64,000 nucleotides of DNA from Engraulis encrasicolus (lineage: Eukaryota; Chordata; Actinopteri; Clupeiformes; Engraulidae): assembly GCF_034702125.1 (NCBI RefSeq), contig NC_085866.1, forward strand, positions 18,179,315 to 18,243,314, in the 5' to 3' direction. The notes beneath the pieces are model-generated. The model saw nothing but the letters and a program-made list of their open reading frames with translations, had not been told where the DNA came from and did not search any database. The position numbers and the translations under genes were made by a program. This document shows, piece after piece, positions 1 to 25,150 of the stretch (positions are counted from its first letter, which is position 1; each line of letters starts with the position of its first letter).

Positions 1-608
1 TATTATAAATGTATCTATTTATTTGTCATACAGTATGTCTAGTATGTCTTAATACAGTACTGTATGTATAATATGCCTTTACTTATTTAATATGTCATGA
101 GCATACGTACATTAGGCTATGTACATGCAATGAATACAGATCCGTCCATTTGTCCAAAGGACACATACATATGGATGTGCCAACAAGCACATACACATTT
201 CCACTTGAGCACCACCCTCATACACCCACAGACACATTTTCATACTTCATTCCATACTTATTTCTTACACTATGTACACAAAGCCCTGCCTACAGTAGGA
301 CGTGCCATGGTTGTTGATGATGACATCATGACACTAAGCTCTGCTAGTAGCCCCTGGCGACTCATGTAAGATTCAGCTGGACATACAAGCAGGAGGTTTT
401 GTCAGTGGAGAGGTGAACTCTCGCCCCAATGCATCTGTCACCAATGGACAGCAGGCCCTCATCTGACTAACCTCAGCAGCAGCTCACCGATTTGACATCA
501 TGGGAGTGACATATTGCATACAAAAAGCACATTGCAAGTTTGAAATAGAATATACCGGTAAAAATGTTTTACTGCTGCAAAAATTGGACTTTATCGTTTG
601 CTTTCAGC

Positions 609-1066
609 TTTGGGCAGTAATGCATTACAAAAGTAATGAATTACTGTAATGCATTACTTTTTGCTGTAATGCAGTAATGTAAGGCATTGCAGGGCAAAAA
701 TCTGTAAAATGTACTTAGTAACAATGCTAAATAACTTTACAATTGCATTACAATGATCTGGATTTTAGTGGTATTCAGTGTGGTGGGTCAGAAAGAAACT
801 ATTCCTGAACCTGGTAGTTTTTAGCTGCCAAAAACACCTGGATGGGAGGTGAAAAAGTCATGACTCATTAGCTTGATTTACACTGTAATAAATGACCAGA
901 TCCATATTTAGGCCTACAGTTTTTTTTGGCAAAAATAACTAAAGAAATGCAAAAGTACCTGTAGTGTAATGCCTTACATCTTAAATATAGTAAGGGATTA
1001 TTTTGAAAAGACAGTAACATGTAATCAGCAATGCATTACAGTTTTTGAGTAACTTGCCCATCACTG
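609..1066 (+). repeat. Dispersed repeat with TAATGCATTAC motifs, copy 1
   Basis: Shares most of its sequence with 16584-17040, ending in GAGTAACTTGCCCA and CACTG. Common teleost MITE-like sequence. Confidence 0.75.
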
Positions 1067-1429
1067 TTTGCTTTACAATAGAACATTTCGGTCTGTGTGT
1101 CTATTGTGCTAGATGTCTCCTCTAATTTTATTGGATCACCCCGTGTTCACCCTGTCCCAGCATGTCCTGGTAATCCAAGCACCACGACACATTTCAAAGA
1201 CAGCATGTGAAAGTTGGGTACAAGTTAGGTCCAATTTCCCCTGCTCTTTTCTGTGATCACCTCCACTCTGAGAAGCAGGTTATCTCTCTCTCTCTCTCTC
1301 TCTTTCTCCCTCTCATTAGCTCTGCCTCCTGGAGTCCTGCTCATTAACGAATCCAGATGGCAGCCACATCATGGTGGGAAGGACTTTCCCTCCACTTAGA
1401 GTCCTCCAAGCCCGAGAACAACCCAGGCC

Positions 1430-1651
1430 TGGAGGAGGTGGAGGAGGAGGAGGTGGAGGAGGAGGAGGAGGAGGAGGTGGAGGAGGTGCAGGAGGAGGAG
1501 GTGCAGGTGGAGGAGGAGGTGGAGGAGGTGCAGGAGGAGGTGGAGGAGGTGCAGGAGGAGGAGGTGGAGGAGGTGCAGGAGGAGGTGGAGGAGGAGTAGG
1601 TGGAGGAGGTGCAGAGGAGGTGCAGGTGGAGGAGGTGGAGGAGGGGAATTC
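1430..1651 (+). repeat. Purine-rich GGA/GGT minisatellite
   Basis: About 220 bp of GGAGGAGGT and GGAGGTGCA units, almost all purine on this strand. Open frames across it are low-complexity artefacts. Confidence 0.9.
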
Positions 1652-1942
1652 TGTGGTTTCTCCAGCTTCATAGCTGACTACGGTAACTGTGGAGATGCAG
1701 CGTGTGGGGCTTTTACTTTCCCCTTTGCGAGGTGGAGGGAAATGCGGTTATTTAATGGGGTTCTGGATATGGTTTTGAAACCCTATGACTCTTATCTGTG
1801 GTTTTTAAATGGATTTTTGTCATCATGGGGATGAAGTTAACAAACGTTTTTCATCCCTGTTGCTCACAAAACAAACCCACTTCAACTTAGTATAGTATAC
1901 TGTAGACAAATGCAAATCCAGTCATGTTTAAATATTCACAAC

Positions 1943-12683
<10,741 letters not shown>

Positions 12684-14144
12684 GGCGCGCAACCTGTCCC
12701 TGTTTCAGCTCCCTTCAGGTGTGGTTTAGCGTGTAGTATTCCATTTCAGATAGGGCCACAGAATTAAGGCTCCCGTCCGCTGACTGCTCTCTGTTGGATG
12801 AAGCGCTCTCGACCTATGTGTACATCAAGTTCAATCTCCCAGAGCGCTCTCCTGACAACACGGGCATGCACACATGTCTGTGGAGACCACACCTGTTCAC
12901 ACGGTCACTCACAACAGCGGTCAGGCATGGCCAGGGTCACTCTGCGTTCTCGAGCGAGCTTCTCCCGCCCTACTTAAAGCTGTCTGTCAAAACTGCACAC
13001 TAAACACACGGAGAGGTCGCACATGGTTTTATCTGGTGAAACGGAGTAACGGGGGAGCAAGAGCATTGTAGGAGGACACCTGCTGGACAAAATCGCAATC
13101 TCCAGGACCGGGAACAATCCAGTGCATGGCACAAGCCACCTGCCCTTGCTTGGTAGACAAAACTGAACACTTTTTTAAAAATGATAACACTTGACTTGCA
13201 ATATAAATATAACAGCCAGTTGTTTCATGAATTCACACTAGTTGTCAACATGTGGTGTTTGCCTCCAACTCTATTTTATTAAGCATGTAGGTCTGCATGT
13301 AAACATGTCAGAAAAGAAAGATAGAAAATAGTCAACCAAATAAAGCCCATAGCCTATTTAACACAATTTAAAGACCCATTTCAGTAAACTGTACTTACTT
13401 AGGCCTCTTTATCAGTGCTCTCAAACCTCACCTTAATCTGGTCTGGTACAGTTCACACAGAGCAAACAAAGCCCATGCACAGACCTGAAGCAATGCTCCA
13501 GCTCCAGTCACTAAACAAACTAAACTGAATCAGGTATGGTTACTTGGGTGCGGGCTTGCAAAGGGGGTGTTGTTGAGTCTCTGTCCTGGGGCCATGTGGA
13601 ACAAAGAGGAGCATCCCACCTCCCTCCCCCATTCCTCTCTTCCATCTACTGTACATGCATGTTGAGAGTTTACTCTCGTCCTTCAGTGGGATAAAGCAGG
13701 CCACTGCATGACACAACCCTGGCTGGGTCATGGTGCAGCAGTAAACCCGTTAAATTTCTAGTCCTATGGTGAGAAACATCAGTTCAGCCCTCTCCCACGT
13801 CTTCTTCCCTCCTTCCGCCTCCCCTTACCAAAATACAAGCGCTGTGGCCCCTAAACCCTGTAATTAGCTCAGCGAGTCATGTCTTTGAAAATACACCATC
13901 CCAATGAAAAGCACATGTGTGATAAAAAGGAAGCCAATACATTTCCCTGTCCACATACGATATTTTAGAGCCGGAGCTTATGGGTGAACCCAATGTCCAC
14001 CACATTGGGATGTTTATGGAAACTGCAATCGCCACACAGACGAAGATGGAAGATTTCAAGCTGAAAGAAGACTGTGTATAGTGTAATGTGTGAGAAATTT
14101 TAGCTGTGGTGTTAACATGTCTACAAGGTCTACATTAAACACGA

Positions 14145-14217
14145 ATGCATGAATGAATGAATGAATGAATGAATGAATGAATGAATGAATGAATGAATGA
14201 ATGAATGAATGAATGAG
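14145..14217 (+). repeat. (GAAT)n microsatellite
   Basis: About 18 perfect tetramers in the samd10-emilin3 intergenic region. Confidence 0.95.
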
Positions 14218-15462
14218 ACAGATTGACTTATTGATGAAAGAAAAGAGACTTCACCATTACAGTTTATACAGGTAAAACAGCAAGTAATTTTGGTTCTACC
14301 AAATATGTCACTGTAGGCCTAGACGTTCTGTTTAATTTTGAAGCAACTCACTTGCCAGTGAAATAAGTCCATTTATAATATAGTGTATATAAGGCTTAGT
14401 GTAAATATTGATACAAACAGCAATAGAGGGACATAAAATAGATAAAATGAATACAAAGTAGTCTAGACTGGCATTTCACAAAGATCATTGCATGTTTACT
14501 TGTGTGAACGAGCCAAGAGTGAAGCAATTACCCAAACTCCCATTGTAATCAGTGGATCTAACTAGGTAACCCCAGACTCGTGCAGGAGCAGCAGTCTGAG
14601 AAAAAAAAGTGAGTGAGATGCATAAGGATCCAGTCAATACACACACATCTCGTACCCCTGGTTGGGAAACACTGCAATAAGCAATGGTTAGAAATTAGAG
14701 GTAACAACTAAAACACACCACAAAAAGTTATTCTGCGGGTGGTGTCACTGTCCACAGATAATTTCTCTTGGTCTCATGTGCATTTTGTTTGTGTCCCAAA
14801 CCTGGAGGTACCACGAGGCAGTGTTTATTATCATACTGAAGTCACTTAGTGCTGCTCATCCACTTAATGTACACTGTGGCAAGAAGGTTTGGCGTGTACC
14901 CCAACACATTGTCCAGAGCATGGAGGAGATACCAGGAGACATGCCAGTACACCAGGGGACGTGGATACAAGACCGGAGGCTGATAGGTAGCACAGGGAGA
15001 ACACTGTCAGAGCCCTGAAATGTGAGCTTTGCAGGTCACTGCAAATTTCTGCTCAAATTGTCAGAAACAGACCTTATGAGGGTATAATTACCTGACACAG
15101 GGCCTATGCTTAAATCCATACATACAGTAGAGCGCATCAACATTTTGACCTCTTCAGTTGCAGGCAGCATAACATTCTGGAATCTGTCTTGTCTGTGTTC
15201 AGTGTAAACCTGATCCCATCTGGAAAGAGCACAGGGTATCATTTGCCAATATGCCAACCTTGATGTAGTGTATTTAAATCACACTCTGCGGTATTAAGCT
15301 GTAAGCATAAGAACCACATGTGGACGTCGGGCCCTCACTCCCCCCTCAGGAAGTCTGTTTCTGACCATTTGAACAGAAACAACATAGGCTCAGTGGCCTG
15401 CAAAGCTCCTTTTCAGGGCTCTGGCAGTGGATGCAGTACATCAATGACAATTTCTCATTTAA

Positions 15463-15814
15463 AGGGACACTGTCTGAGATTTTTAGTTGTTCATTTCCAG
15501 AATTCATGCTGTCCACTCACTAATGTTACCTTTTTCATGAATACTTAGCACCACTATCAAATTCTAAGTATTCATTATGACTGGAAAAATGGCACTTTTC
15601 ATACATGACATCTTCTCCATGGTCCGCCATTTTGAATTTCCTAAAATAGCCATTTTTAGCTGCACAAATTACTGTACTTGGACCATACTAGTTAATATTT
15701 GTTTATTACTTAGTAAACTTTCATATAAAGATCAAATTTCGCAATAGGGAGTCTAGTTTCAATGAGCATCATAGTTGCAGTACCTTTTTTGACCATTTCC
15801 TGCACAGTGTCCCT
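15463..15814. mobile_element. TTAA-flanked MITE (piggyBac-like), copy 2, inverted
   Basis: Same ends and TTAA flanks (15459-15462, 15815-15818). The interior is the reverse complement of copy 1 with scattered differences. Confidence 0.85.
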
Positions 15815-16583
15815 TTAAAGAGTGGTGGAGCAGCAAGTCAGAGTTATATGCAGTAACACTTTAAGTGTCCATTTCCTTTTACAATTACCTACAGTACCAC
15901 CCTGATTTGGCATCATAGGCCCAACAACAGCAGGGATGTCATGTCAACCTACAGTTGCTGAATCTCGGCCAGTAGTCCTCCCCTGATGTGCTGGGTGTTG
16001 GACTTGAGCCACTGGGTTCTGAGAGAGAGACAGTGGGGTGGGTTTCAGGGTTTTAGGTCTATATGGCCTTGTCATGGTAAAATTTGGGAGCCCCTGGTCT
16101 AGCCATCTCAATCACACCTAGCTTGACAGCTTTACATTGCTTGGGCCTTTCAGTAATGATTCAATGAAGTTGCCCTAAGGACTTGCAGTCTACTAAAGGA
16201 CCACTAGGGGACAGCCCTTCCCCACCGCTGACTTGCCGTATACAGATCCTGGTCACATTACTAGAATAACGAAATTATTATTGATTTATTTCCATAACTC
16301 CATCAATAATGTTTAACTTAAATGAATTGTAGATGCATTGCCCACATTTTGAACAATTCCAATCATTCTTTAAATTTTTTTTTTTTTTTTTACACATTTT
16401 GGCCTTCCTGCTCCAAAAAAACATGAATTGAGGAATTCACATTATTAGAATATTGTAATAAAGTCACCATTTTCTTCAGGAAAAAAAAGAAATTCGGGTC
16501 ACATCAAATCAGTTGAAATTTAGTACTTTCTACATGTGTCAATGTTCAATACTTGGTTAGGACTCTCTTTGTCTTAATCTTTG

Positions 16584-17040
16584 CCAGTGTCAGTGTAATT
16601 AATTACTGCAATGCATTACTTTTTGCAGTAATGCAGCAATGTAAGGCATTACAGGGCAAACATCTGTAATATTCACTTAGTTACATGCTAAATAACTTAA
16701 GTTACAAATGCATTACAATTACCTGGATTTTAGTGATATTCAGTGTGGTGGTCAGAAAGAAGCTATTTCTGAACCTGGTAGTTTTTAGTCTGCATGCTGC
16801 CAAAACACCTCCTGGATTGGAGGTGAAAAAGTCATGACTCATGATGTTGATTTACACTGTAATACATTGCCAGATCCAGGCCTACAGCTCTGTTGGCAAA
16901 AGTAGCTAAAGTAACGCAAAAGTAGTGTAATGCCTTACATTTGAAATATAGTAATATTGTAGTGTAAGTGATTATTTTGAAAAGACAGTAACATGTAATC
17001 AGTAATGCATTACAGTTTTTGAGTAACTTGCCCAACACTG
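16584..17040 (+). repeat. Dispersed repeat with TAATGCATTAC motifs, copy 2
   Basis: Same orientation and extent as copy 1, with many substitutions and small indels. Confidence 0.75.
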
Positions 17041-17388
17041 ATCATTGCCATGATGCGTTTAACATTGAAGTCATTGGCGGAGGCATTGCATGGGAGTTAT
17101 GGAAGCCCAGATATCCTTGCTGTCAGCTGATTTTGTTTGTTTGATCTGGTGACCCACACTTCACACTTCAATATACTGCATAAACAAACCCCAACTCCTG
17201 CCCACTTTATATGAATGCCTTCCTTGTTCCTACCTGGACTTTTATCCTCCGCCTTTTCTTCAACTGGAATCTATGCATTGCACTCTTAACTGCACTACAC
17301 TGTTTTATTCTCCAATGCAGCCATACAGGAAAATCACCTGTTTTATATGCTTTGTGTGTGTATATGTGTGTGTGGTGGGGGTGGGGGT

Positions 17389-17526
<138 letters not shown>

Positions 17527-17627
17527 GGGGGGTAATTTATGGTTAATATATGCGTAAGGATGTGTGTAATGTCTAGTGTATTATGTCTTCTGTATTTACA
17601 TACAATGTATGTATGTATGTATGCATG

Positions 17628-17675
17628 CTATGGGACACCTTCATTTCCCCTTGGGATCAATAAATGATAATCTAC
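17628..17675 (+). repeat. LINE 3'-tail-like sequence
   Basis: The phrase TTCCCCTTGGGATCAATAAA is typical of fish LINE 3' ends. A similar but shorter AATAAAGTCAAATCTAATC tail lies at 58058-58076. Confidence 0.45.
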
Positions 17676-17875
17676 TCTACTCTATATGCAATGAATCTAC
17701 AATCCATGAAACTTAAACATAATTGATGGAATTATGGAAATAAATCAACTTTTTCCATGATATTCTTGTTGCCAAGATCTGTAGCTATATAAGCCTAACT
17801 GCTAATATCAGCTAATTCTCTCTCCATATTGTCACAAGACATGTTTTTGCAACTTTATTGAAAATTTCTATGTCC

Positions 17876-18043
17876 AGGGCTCTAAATCAACACTAGCCAA
17901 CTCTCCAAACACTGGGGAAATTCAGTTTGGCTGGTAGAAAAGAAAAGGTTCTCGCCACTTTGACTGGTAGTGAGTGTATGCGTGGCTACTAAGATTAAAC
18001 ACCGACTAGCCAAATTTGCTGATGAAAAAAGTTATAGCCCTGG
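17876..18043. mobile_element. Short MITE of the same family as 1943-3476
   Basis: Starts CAGGGCTCTAAATCAAC, ends TTATAGCCCTG and carries the same GGCTGGTAG/ACTAGCCAA subterminal motifs. Flanks TCTATGTC and GTTATGTC agree at six of eight bases. Confidence 0.75.
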
Positions 18044-18239
18044 TTATGTCTATGCTGCTTTTCAATGCCACAAGAAGATTTGGGTGAGGCCACCCTAATA
18101 ACGTGTGAGTATGGAGAAAACCAACTGAGTTGTTCATCAAATTTTGTGCAGCTGCAGCATCACAGAAAGTGTGGCTGGATCCATGGTTATTATTTAAGTA
18201 ATAGATCAATTGCCTCACGAAGAAACAAATAATACATGT

Positions 18240-18556
18240 GAAAAAAGTGAAAGCGAAAGCCCATTGGGAAACTCCAACTCCCATTGTCATTGTGACACAG
18301 CACTCCACAGCACACAAGTGAACACTGCACACAACGAAATTGCATTTATGCCTCACCCGTGCAAGGGGGCAGCCCTCAGTGGTGCCCCATGGGGAGCAGT
18401 GCGGTGGGACTGTACCATGGGTACCTCAGTCATGGAGGAGGATGGGGGAGAGCACTGGTTGATTACTCCCCCCACCAAACTGGCGGGTCGGGAGTCGAAC
18501 CGGCAACCTCTGGGATGCAAGTCTGACGCCCTAACCGCTCACCCATGACTGCCCAT
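18240..18556 (-). mobile_element. tRNA-derived SINE
   Basis: On the minus strand the head (from about 18556) has a GAGCGGTTAGGG A-box-like motif and a GGTTCGACTCC B box, spaced as in a tRNA. A body and a CTTTCGCTTTCACTTT tail follow. It is not a functional tRNA gene: no anticodon arm fit was seen. Confidence 0.75.
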
Positions 18557-18751
18557 ACATAACACGTAATAATAAAAAGTAATTAGGCTAACTTTTTTTG
18601 ACTGAGAAAGACACAGGTGTGTCGACATGTCTGTCACTTTGTGCAGTGTACCAAAGTAATCTCACCAGATTTGCTTCAATTCAATATCACTCCCTCAAAC
18701 ATTTACACAAACCTGCCTTATACAGGAAAATCAATCACATCAATATTAGTA

Positions 18752-19589
18752 CAGGTCAAAAGTGTGGACTCACCTTCTCATTTATGCATTCTCTTTGTTT
18801 TCGTGGATTTTCATTTGTTATTTTCATGCAGGGCATCAAAACTGTGCTTGAACACATGGAGAATTACGTGCTTACCAAAAAGTATCATTCTATCTGTTGT
18901 GTTGTCCAACAGCAATGTCAGCTGTCTATCCACCTGACGTCAACATGGCACAACTGATGGCCCCACACATTTCAATAAGCTTATTTTCGTCTATTTTCAA
19001 ATAAAAATGCCCAGTCAGTAATGTCAATCCTAATCGAACATTAAAGTCCTCCAATAACTCACTAGAAACCTAGTACTAAACACTTGCCCTACAAGCATTT
19101 TACAGACATTTGCTTGATCTGATATTCAATCATAGCCAGTTACTTGGATAGGTCAAACCTGTGCTGAAGGGAATCTGTGGCAGGGTTTTTCACTATTACC
19201 TTTACTTTTTGTATCACTGTTTCACCTAGATAACCAGCTATGCTGACCAAGTGACCCATTATCAGATCAAGAAAATCTATCTTGTATTGCTTGTATCAAT
19301 TAAAATTGACTGGGTATTTTTACTTGAAAATAGACAGAAAAATAAGCTTGTTGAAAAATGTGAGGCCCTCAGTTTTGCTGTGTTGATGCCACTGTTTGGC
19401 ATTTTTTGATGTTTTTTTTAGTAATTGTTTGTATTTTTTTATATTTTAATTTCTTTGTTACCTACATAATTATACATGTGTTCATTCACAGTTTTGATGC
19501 CCTCCCTGAAAATGTACTAGGTTCTGTAAATAGCCACAAAAATAAAGAGAATTAATTAAATGAGAAGGTGAGTCCACACTTTTGGCCTG
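18752..19589. mobile_element. Tc1-like foldback MITE, 838 bp
   Basis: Ends CAGGTCAAAAGTGTGGACTC and its inverted counterpart at 19589 are flanked by TA. The inversion extends far inward: AATAAGCTTATTTT and GGCATCAAAACTGTG blocks recur inverted around the centre near 19170. The end sequence resembles Tc1/mariner elements of fish. No transposase frame. Confidence 0.8.
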
Positions 19590-20959
19590 TATATTTGGTA
19601 CTGTATACACCCTCTATCTACAGTACATGTAAATTGAAATACAAGAAGCAAGTCTGTAGCACAAATATCCCCCCAGTTTCCACCTATGTGTTTCCTTGAA
19701 ATGTGATGTGTTGTGTTAAAATATATGTGTTAAAAGGAACAAGGCATAGTGGAAGGCCTGCACAGATGTCCACATAGCCTACTTGATTCACCTACCCTTT
19801 TCTGGGATGTTGTTCTTGTGGCTGAACGATAGATTACATGTGCCTGCCTACTATTGAAAATGTATTGTGTAAAACCAAGTGTGATGGAGTGACCATCACT
19901 TGCGGTTGTGGCTGTGCTCTGATTATCACACCATTGAGCTTGTCTATCTTTGGTGTAGTGTTCATATTGTTCAGAGCCCATGGTTGATACTGGACAGGCC
20001 TGGGTTCAAAGCCAGAAAATAGCCACAACTAAGCCACAAACAGGCATTCAAGATCATGTGTTGGAGAAAATAGATTGCTCAAGTCTCTGAGCTTTCAGTT
20101 CATGTGTTGCCTTTCGATTCCCCTTGTTTCAATGTTTCCAAAAACGTTCCCTAAACACGGCACGTTTCAAAATCAATACCAGAATATAGTGGTTGACCTG
20201 ACATGCTATTTTGTTTTGTGTAGTAGACCTGAAAAAAGGCAAAAACTTAACGTGCTGGCTTATCTTGACCTTCCCACAATTGGCTTGAAGAGAAGGGCAG
20301 CCAAACTGCCATTGTAAAAGAGAATGGCTGGAAACTTGACAGAAAAAACAAACATCTGGCATAGTGGTGTGAAGTGTGCTCACGGAGGCCGTCTCCACAT
20401 GTGGCTGTCAGCTTCAGACAGACTGTCAGGCTGTGACACTGGACAGCTCAAGTCTTCAGTGGTAGGCTTACTTTACCATCCATCACATAGAGCAACTTCA
20501 ATGACCTGCAACACACAGGTAATATAAAAAGCTATGCCTGACAGGCATGTGCGCATAGGTGATGGTATAGCAATAAGGATTCACTTGCACGTAGAGTTGC
20601 ACATTCCCCAGAGCTGAACAACAATGCTGGGTTTGTTCAGTTTGCATAGGCCTACTCCTTGGGATTCTTTCCTTTCTATGTTCTATTCATGTTGGCAGGA
20701 GATGGACATCAAAAAAAGAGAAAGAATTATATTTGTGAAGTTAAGAAATCCAATAAGTTCCGGAGTTCCAGCTCAGACATATAACTGAATCTGTTAATGA
20801 GAACTGGACTTCAAAAGGGCAAATAGTTCACAGACTAAGAGCTCACAAGAGGGTGCTAAATGTGAGTGTCCGTTGCAGAGAGTAAACACCCAGAAAAGAC
20901 AGAATGACTGATGGACTCTGTGAACATGTCAGTCAAATACAAAGCTATATCCACTTCAC

Positions 20960-21215
20960 TTCTTATGTGTAATAGCACATTTAAAAAGACGAGACCAGAG
21001 CAGAAAGCACTTTATTGTTGTAGATATGCAAGGGCAATATCATCCAAACAGATGTCTCAAGTCTTCAGAGTCTCCTCTACTGGTTGTGCCTTAAATTCCA
21101 GACAGGCTGAAAGGGCATTTAGTCATTATGTTGCCAAATGCTGGAACCAGTTTCCTGTCAAAATTAGAACACATTTTTAAAAATACATTAAAAAAGCTTT
21201 ATTTTCACCTGCCTT
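20960..21215 (+). pseudogene. Non-LTR retrotransposon RT C-terminal fragment
   Basis: The frame reads RVSSTGCALNSRQAERAFSH, then CWNQFPVKIR and a K-rich end. This is the characteristic tail of LINE reverse transcriptases (F-x-x-x-x-A-x-x-x-WN-x-(L/F)P-x-x-IR). An (AAG)n run follows at 21538-21612. Confidence 0.6.
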
Positions 21216-21537
21216 TGGGCATAGTTAGTTATCTACTTTCTACACTTTCTACAATATTTTTTATTCTCTCTTCTATTTCTTGTCTCTTTAGCACATTGAA
21301 TGACACAAATCTATTACTACTGGTAAGAAACAAAAGTCATTACCAGAGATTTTTTGTCACATATCGATGCAGACCAAACTGCAGAATCTGTTGCATAGCA
21401 CCAAAGTCTTTTCCTGAATCTGCAATTATAGTATTGCCACAAAGCGAAGACACATTGACACACCAGAGTGTGACATTCAGGAAAATCATGGACATTTATA
21501 TATTTTATATTTATGCTTTCAGCGCAACACAAAAAGA

Positions 21538-21612
21538 AATCAAGAAGAAGAAGGAGAAAAAGAAGAAGAAGAAGAAGAAGAAGAAGAAGAAGAAGAAGAA
21601 GAAGAAGAAGAA
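21538..21612 (+). repeat. (AAG)n microsatellite
   Basis: Mostly AAG triplets with a few early interruptions, after the LINE fragment. Confidence 0.9.
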
Positions 21613-21911
21613 ATGTAGGCTAATTCAATAAAATACATTTATTGAAGATCAAATGATAAAAGTAAAGATCACTGGCTCTTCTCAGCAATGCTTCAATTAA
21701 AAAAGTTTGGCTCTCACTCTCACGGACACGATTTTGTTCTGTTGTACCTTGTCTTTGCAGACATTGTAACACAAAAGCAAATGCATGATTTTAGACGCAC
21801 ATAACTACCCATTCCCGACATATCCAATTAGGCTACCGGTATTAGCACTGTGCAAATTGGTTTTAGAACATTATCCTCATTTTGGCCGTTGTTTTGGACA
21901 AAGAGTTAGAA

Positions 21912-22125
21912 CACGGGTCATTAGCCTTTTCCAACTTGGGGCCCACTTGAAATTCTCACTAATGTTTGGGGCCCACCTCTGACCCAACAAACTATACAAC
22001 TCAAATAAATAGCCAACAGCAACATTCATACAAACATTTTGTTTGTTTTCAAAGTTTTGATTTGTATAAAATGATTTCAAGGCCCACTTGGAACACTTCC
22101 ATGGCCCACAGTTTGAGAATCACTG
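21912..22125. mobile_element. hAT-type MITE, 214 bp
   Basis: An exact 8-bp duplication AGTTAGAA (21904-21911, 22126-22133) surrounds a unit whose right end (TTTGAGAATCACTG) is hAT-like. The inverted left end is more decayed. Confidence 0.7.
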
Positions 22126-23177
22126 AGTTAGAACAACATGCGGAGTAAGACAATGAGAATGGGTCATTCCCAAACAGTGAGGCCTGAGAGTTCCGAATTT
22201 GTCGGCCATTCACAAACTTGTCGGCCATTCACAAACGTGCATCATAAACTTCAAGCATAAATTTCAAGTATTCTGATACTGATACTGGCTTTAAATTAGG
22301 GTGATTCAACATATATTCATGTACTATCTTGAACAACTTTAACTAATCAGAGATAGTTAAAAAATGATGTTCGGAATGACCGCACTGACATGCTACTTAA
22401 CCTAAACACTCTTAACAGCTATGGGTGTCGTATATTGTAACTTATCACTTATCACTGATCAACTATAGCGCCATAATCTCTCTTCATAAAATATCTCTGA
22501 ACCTCAAGTTGAAACATTTACTGGCCTGGCAGTTCCTTATATTTTGTAGAACAAGTAACAAACAGAGATCAACTGCATGTTGGTTTCTGGTGTATTAGGC
22601 TTTAAGACATTATGGAGTTTATGGATAAACAGACTTAGACGGTTGAGCACGAGTCACATGACTGTGTTCTTTCACATTACTTGATTATTTTTTGGAGCGA
22701 TGAGAAATGGCTGCTTGGTTTACTCAGGTTGCATTAACAAACATGTGTGCTGTCTGCTTGTCCGTTGATCTTTATCGAAGTTTTCAACAGGTTAGGAATG
22801 GACTGTGTGGCCCTTATTCCACTACCCTCTCTCCTCAGAATCCCTAAAATGTCAGTTGCACTAGTGTAAACATCACGGTGGGCATGTGTGTGTAGGAAAA
22901 CCCGACCCCTCCCTGCTTGTAAAGTCATTACATGCTACGCCTCCAACAACTCTGCTCTAAATAAAGTGGCCTTTCTTATGAACAGATGAGAAGAGGGTCA
23001 AACACCAGCTTCATTGTGACGTCATTTCCTGTGCACTTCCTGGGTGGAGATGCTTGACTAGTCCCTGCTAGTTTTTATGAAGGCATGTTTGTGTTGTGTG
23101 GGAGATGGGGAGGTCTGGCACTGTCAAAATGAAGCATACATACACATGCACAGCATGTTTGGAAAAGTATGTAAGAC

Positions 23178-23179
<2 letters not shown>

Positions 23180-23251
<72 letters not shown>

Positions 23252-23276
23252 GGAGAGAGGGAGAGAGGGAGAGAGG
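23180..23276 (+). repeat. (GA)n then GAGAGG repeat
   Basis: About 31 GA units followed by GGGAGAGA octamers. Confidence 0.95.
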
Positions 23277-24567
23277 GCACAGAAAAGTGCACACGCACGA
23301 ACGCAGCCGAACGCAGAAAAGTGAAACACTCAACACTCAAGTGAAACAAACATACTCTTGGTAACAAAAAGTGCCTTACGCTGACTAATGGTGTTTGGGT
23401 GTTCCCAGGTACGTAAGGGGTAAGCAGAAAACACTTCTTTAACAGGAACTGCATAAAAAAGCCTTTGTGAGGTGCTATACACTACGGTATGAATGGCCCG
23501 ATTTAAATTTCACTCAAGAAATTTGCAGGCAAGGTTCTTGCTGAAGAGTAAAGAGTAAAGCTGAGGATTTTTCTGTGAATGTTCTCTTACCCCCAAAGAA
23601 CTTGCGTGTCCGGCCATAGACAATGTGTGTAGGATTTTGAAAATGTAGCTAGTACAGGATTTTGTTTTGTAGGCTACTGTACATTTGGACATGGCAGACC
23701 GCCACAGATTAAAGCGAAATTGAGCAACTTGCGGTGGGTTTCTATAGAAACGATAGAAACTCTAACTATAGTTAGAGGCTTGCTTTGAAACAGTGAATGA
23801 TAACAGCCTGCCACATGCTCAATCCCTTAAGTTTCAAGTGACACACCAAATAGCCAAATAAACTCATAAGCATGTACACAGAAAGAGAGAATAATTCCAC
23901 CATTTTCACTCTGAGCCATTGGAACTAGATTTATAGAGCAGTTATCTCTGCTTAATGATGTACAGTGCAGTCTATTAGCAAGCTTTTTTGAAAAAAATCA
24001 ATGCACATGGCACATCACCGCAATATAGCCTATTTTTTCATGCCTTTATTTGATGGACAGTAAAGGTGGTGACAGAAAAGTAATGGGAGAAAGAGATGGG
24101 TGAGGATCAGGAAATGACCTTGAGTTGGAATTGAACACAGGTCCCTGGCGTAACAATACGGTGCCAGTTGACTTGAGGCTCAATCACACCACAAACAAAA
24201 ACACGATAGGTATGACTTAAGCGTGTTATGCAAACAGTGAATATCCTCTAGTGTAACGTAAATCCAACAGTCCTGCAGAATTTCCATAAAGACACAAATT
24301 TAAGATTGGACACATATTGAGGTAGGCGGCACAGTTTTTTAATTCAGTGGTAACATCACATATGTATGGGGTATCAACATTCTGGTTTAAAAAAAGAGGA
24401 CATGACCGATAGGTTGGTGAGAAAGTATCCACAGCGAATAAAACACAGTCCTCTGCAGCAGGCCCTGTACACCAGACTGGGCTAATTAGGTCCTGTCACT
24501 CCACAAAGCATAGCTTGTGTTGGGTGTCACTGCTTGCTTAAGTGCAGGTACACATTTGCATCTTGCA

Positions 24568-24812
<245 letters not shown>

Positions 24813-25023
24813 CACGCTAGCTCTAGGTAGGTTTATGCTACCACTTGGGCTTCATTTGTTCATTCTTATTAGTGTATGGTGCTCAAATATCCATACTCTG
24901 TGAATTGGGAAAACTTAAACAGTATTAACTGAACAAATATTAGTAGAAAACTAGCGGCACCTCGACAAACTTCCGAGTCCACACATTGGACCCAAAAGCC
25001 AACAGTGGGCAACGGCCAGCTGT

Positions 25024-25150
<127 letters not shown>

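Larger units (their letters stand above)
1..1942. other. Left edge, no gene found
   Basis: Apart from the dispersed repeat (609-1066), a short CT run (1283-1313) and the GGA minisatellite, this is unique-looking AT-rich sequence. It was searched for the second half of the samd10 SAM domain on the minus strand without success. Confidence 0.6.

Noticed and set aside
1357..1673. Overlapping open frames of Glu/Val, Gly or Leu/His repeats across the GGA minisatellite
   Set aside because: Open in several frames on both strands only because of the short repeat unit. No splice or start context and no conserved domain.
18480..18556. Functional tRNA gene on the minus strand
   Set aside because: A and B box-like motifs exist, but the sequence continues into a SINE body and tail, and no proper anticodon and acceptor stem could be paired.
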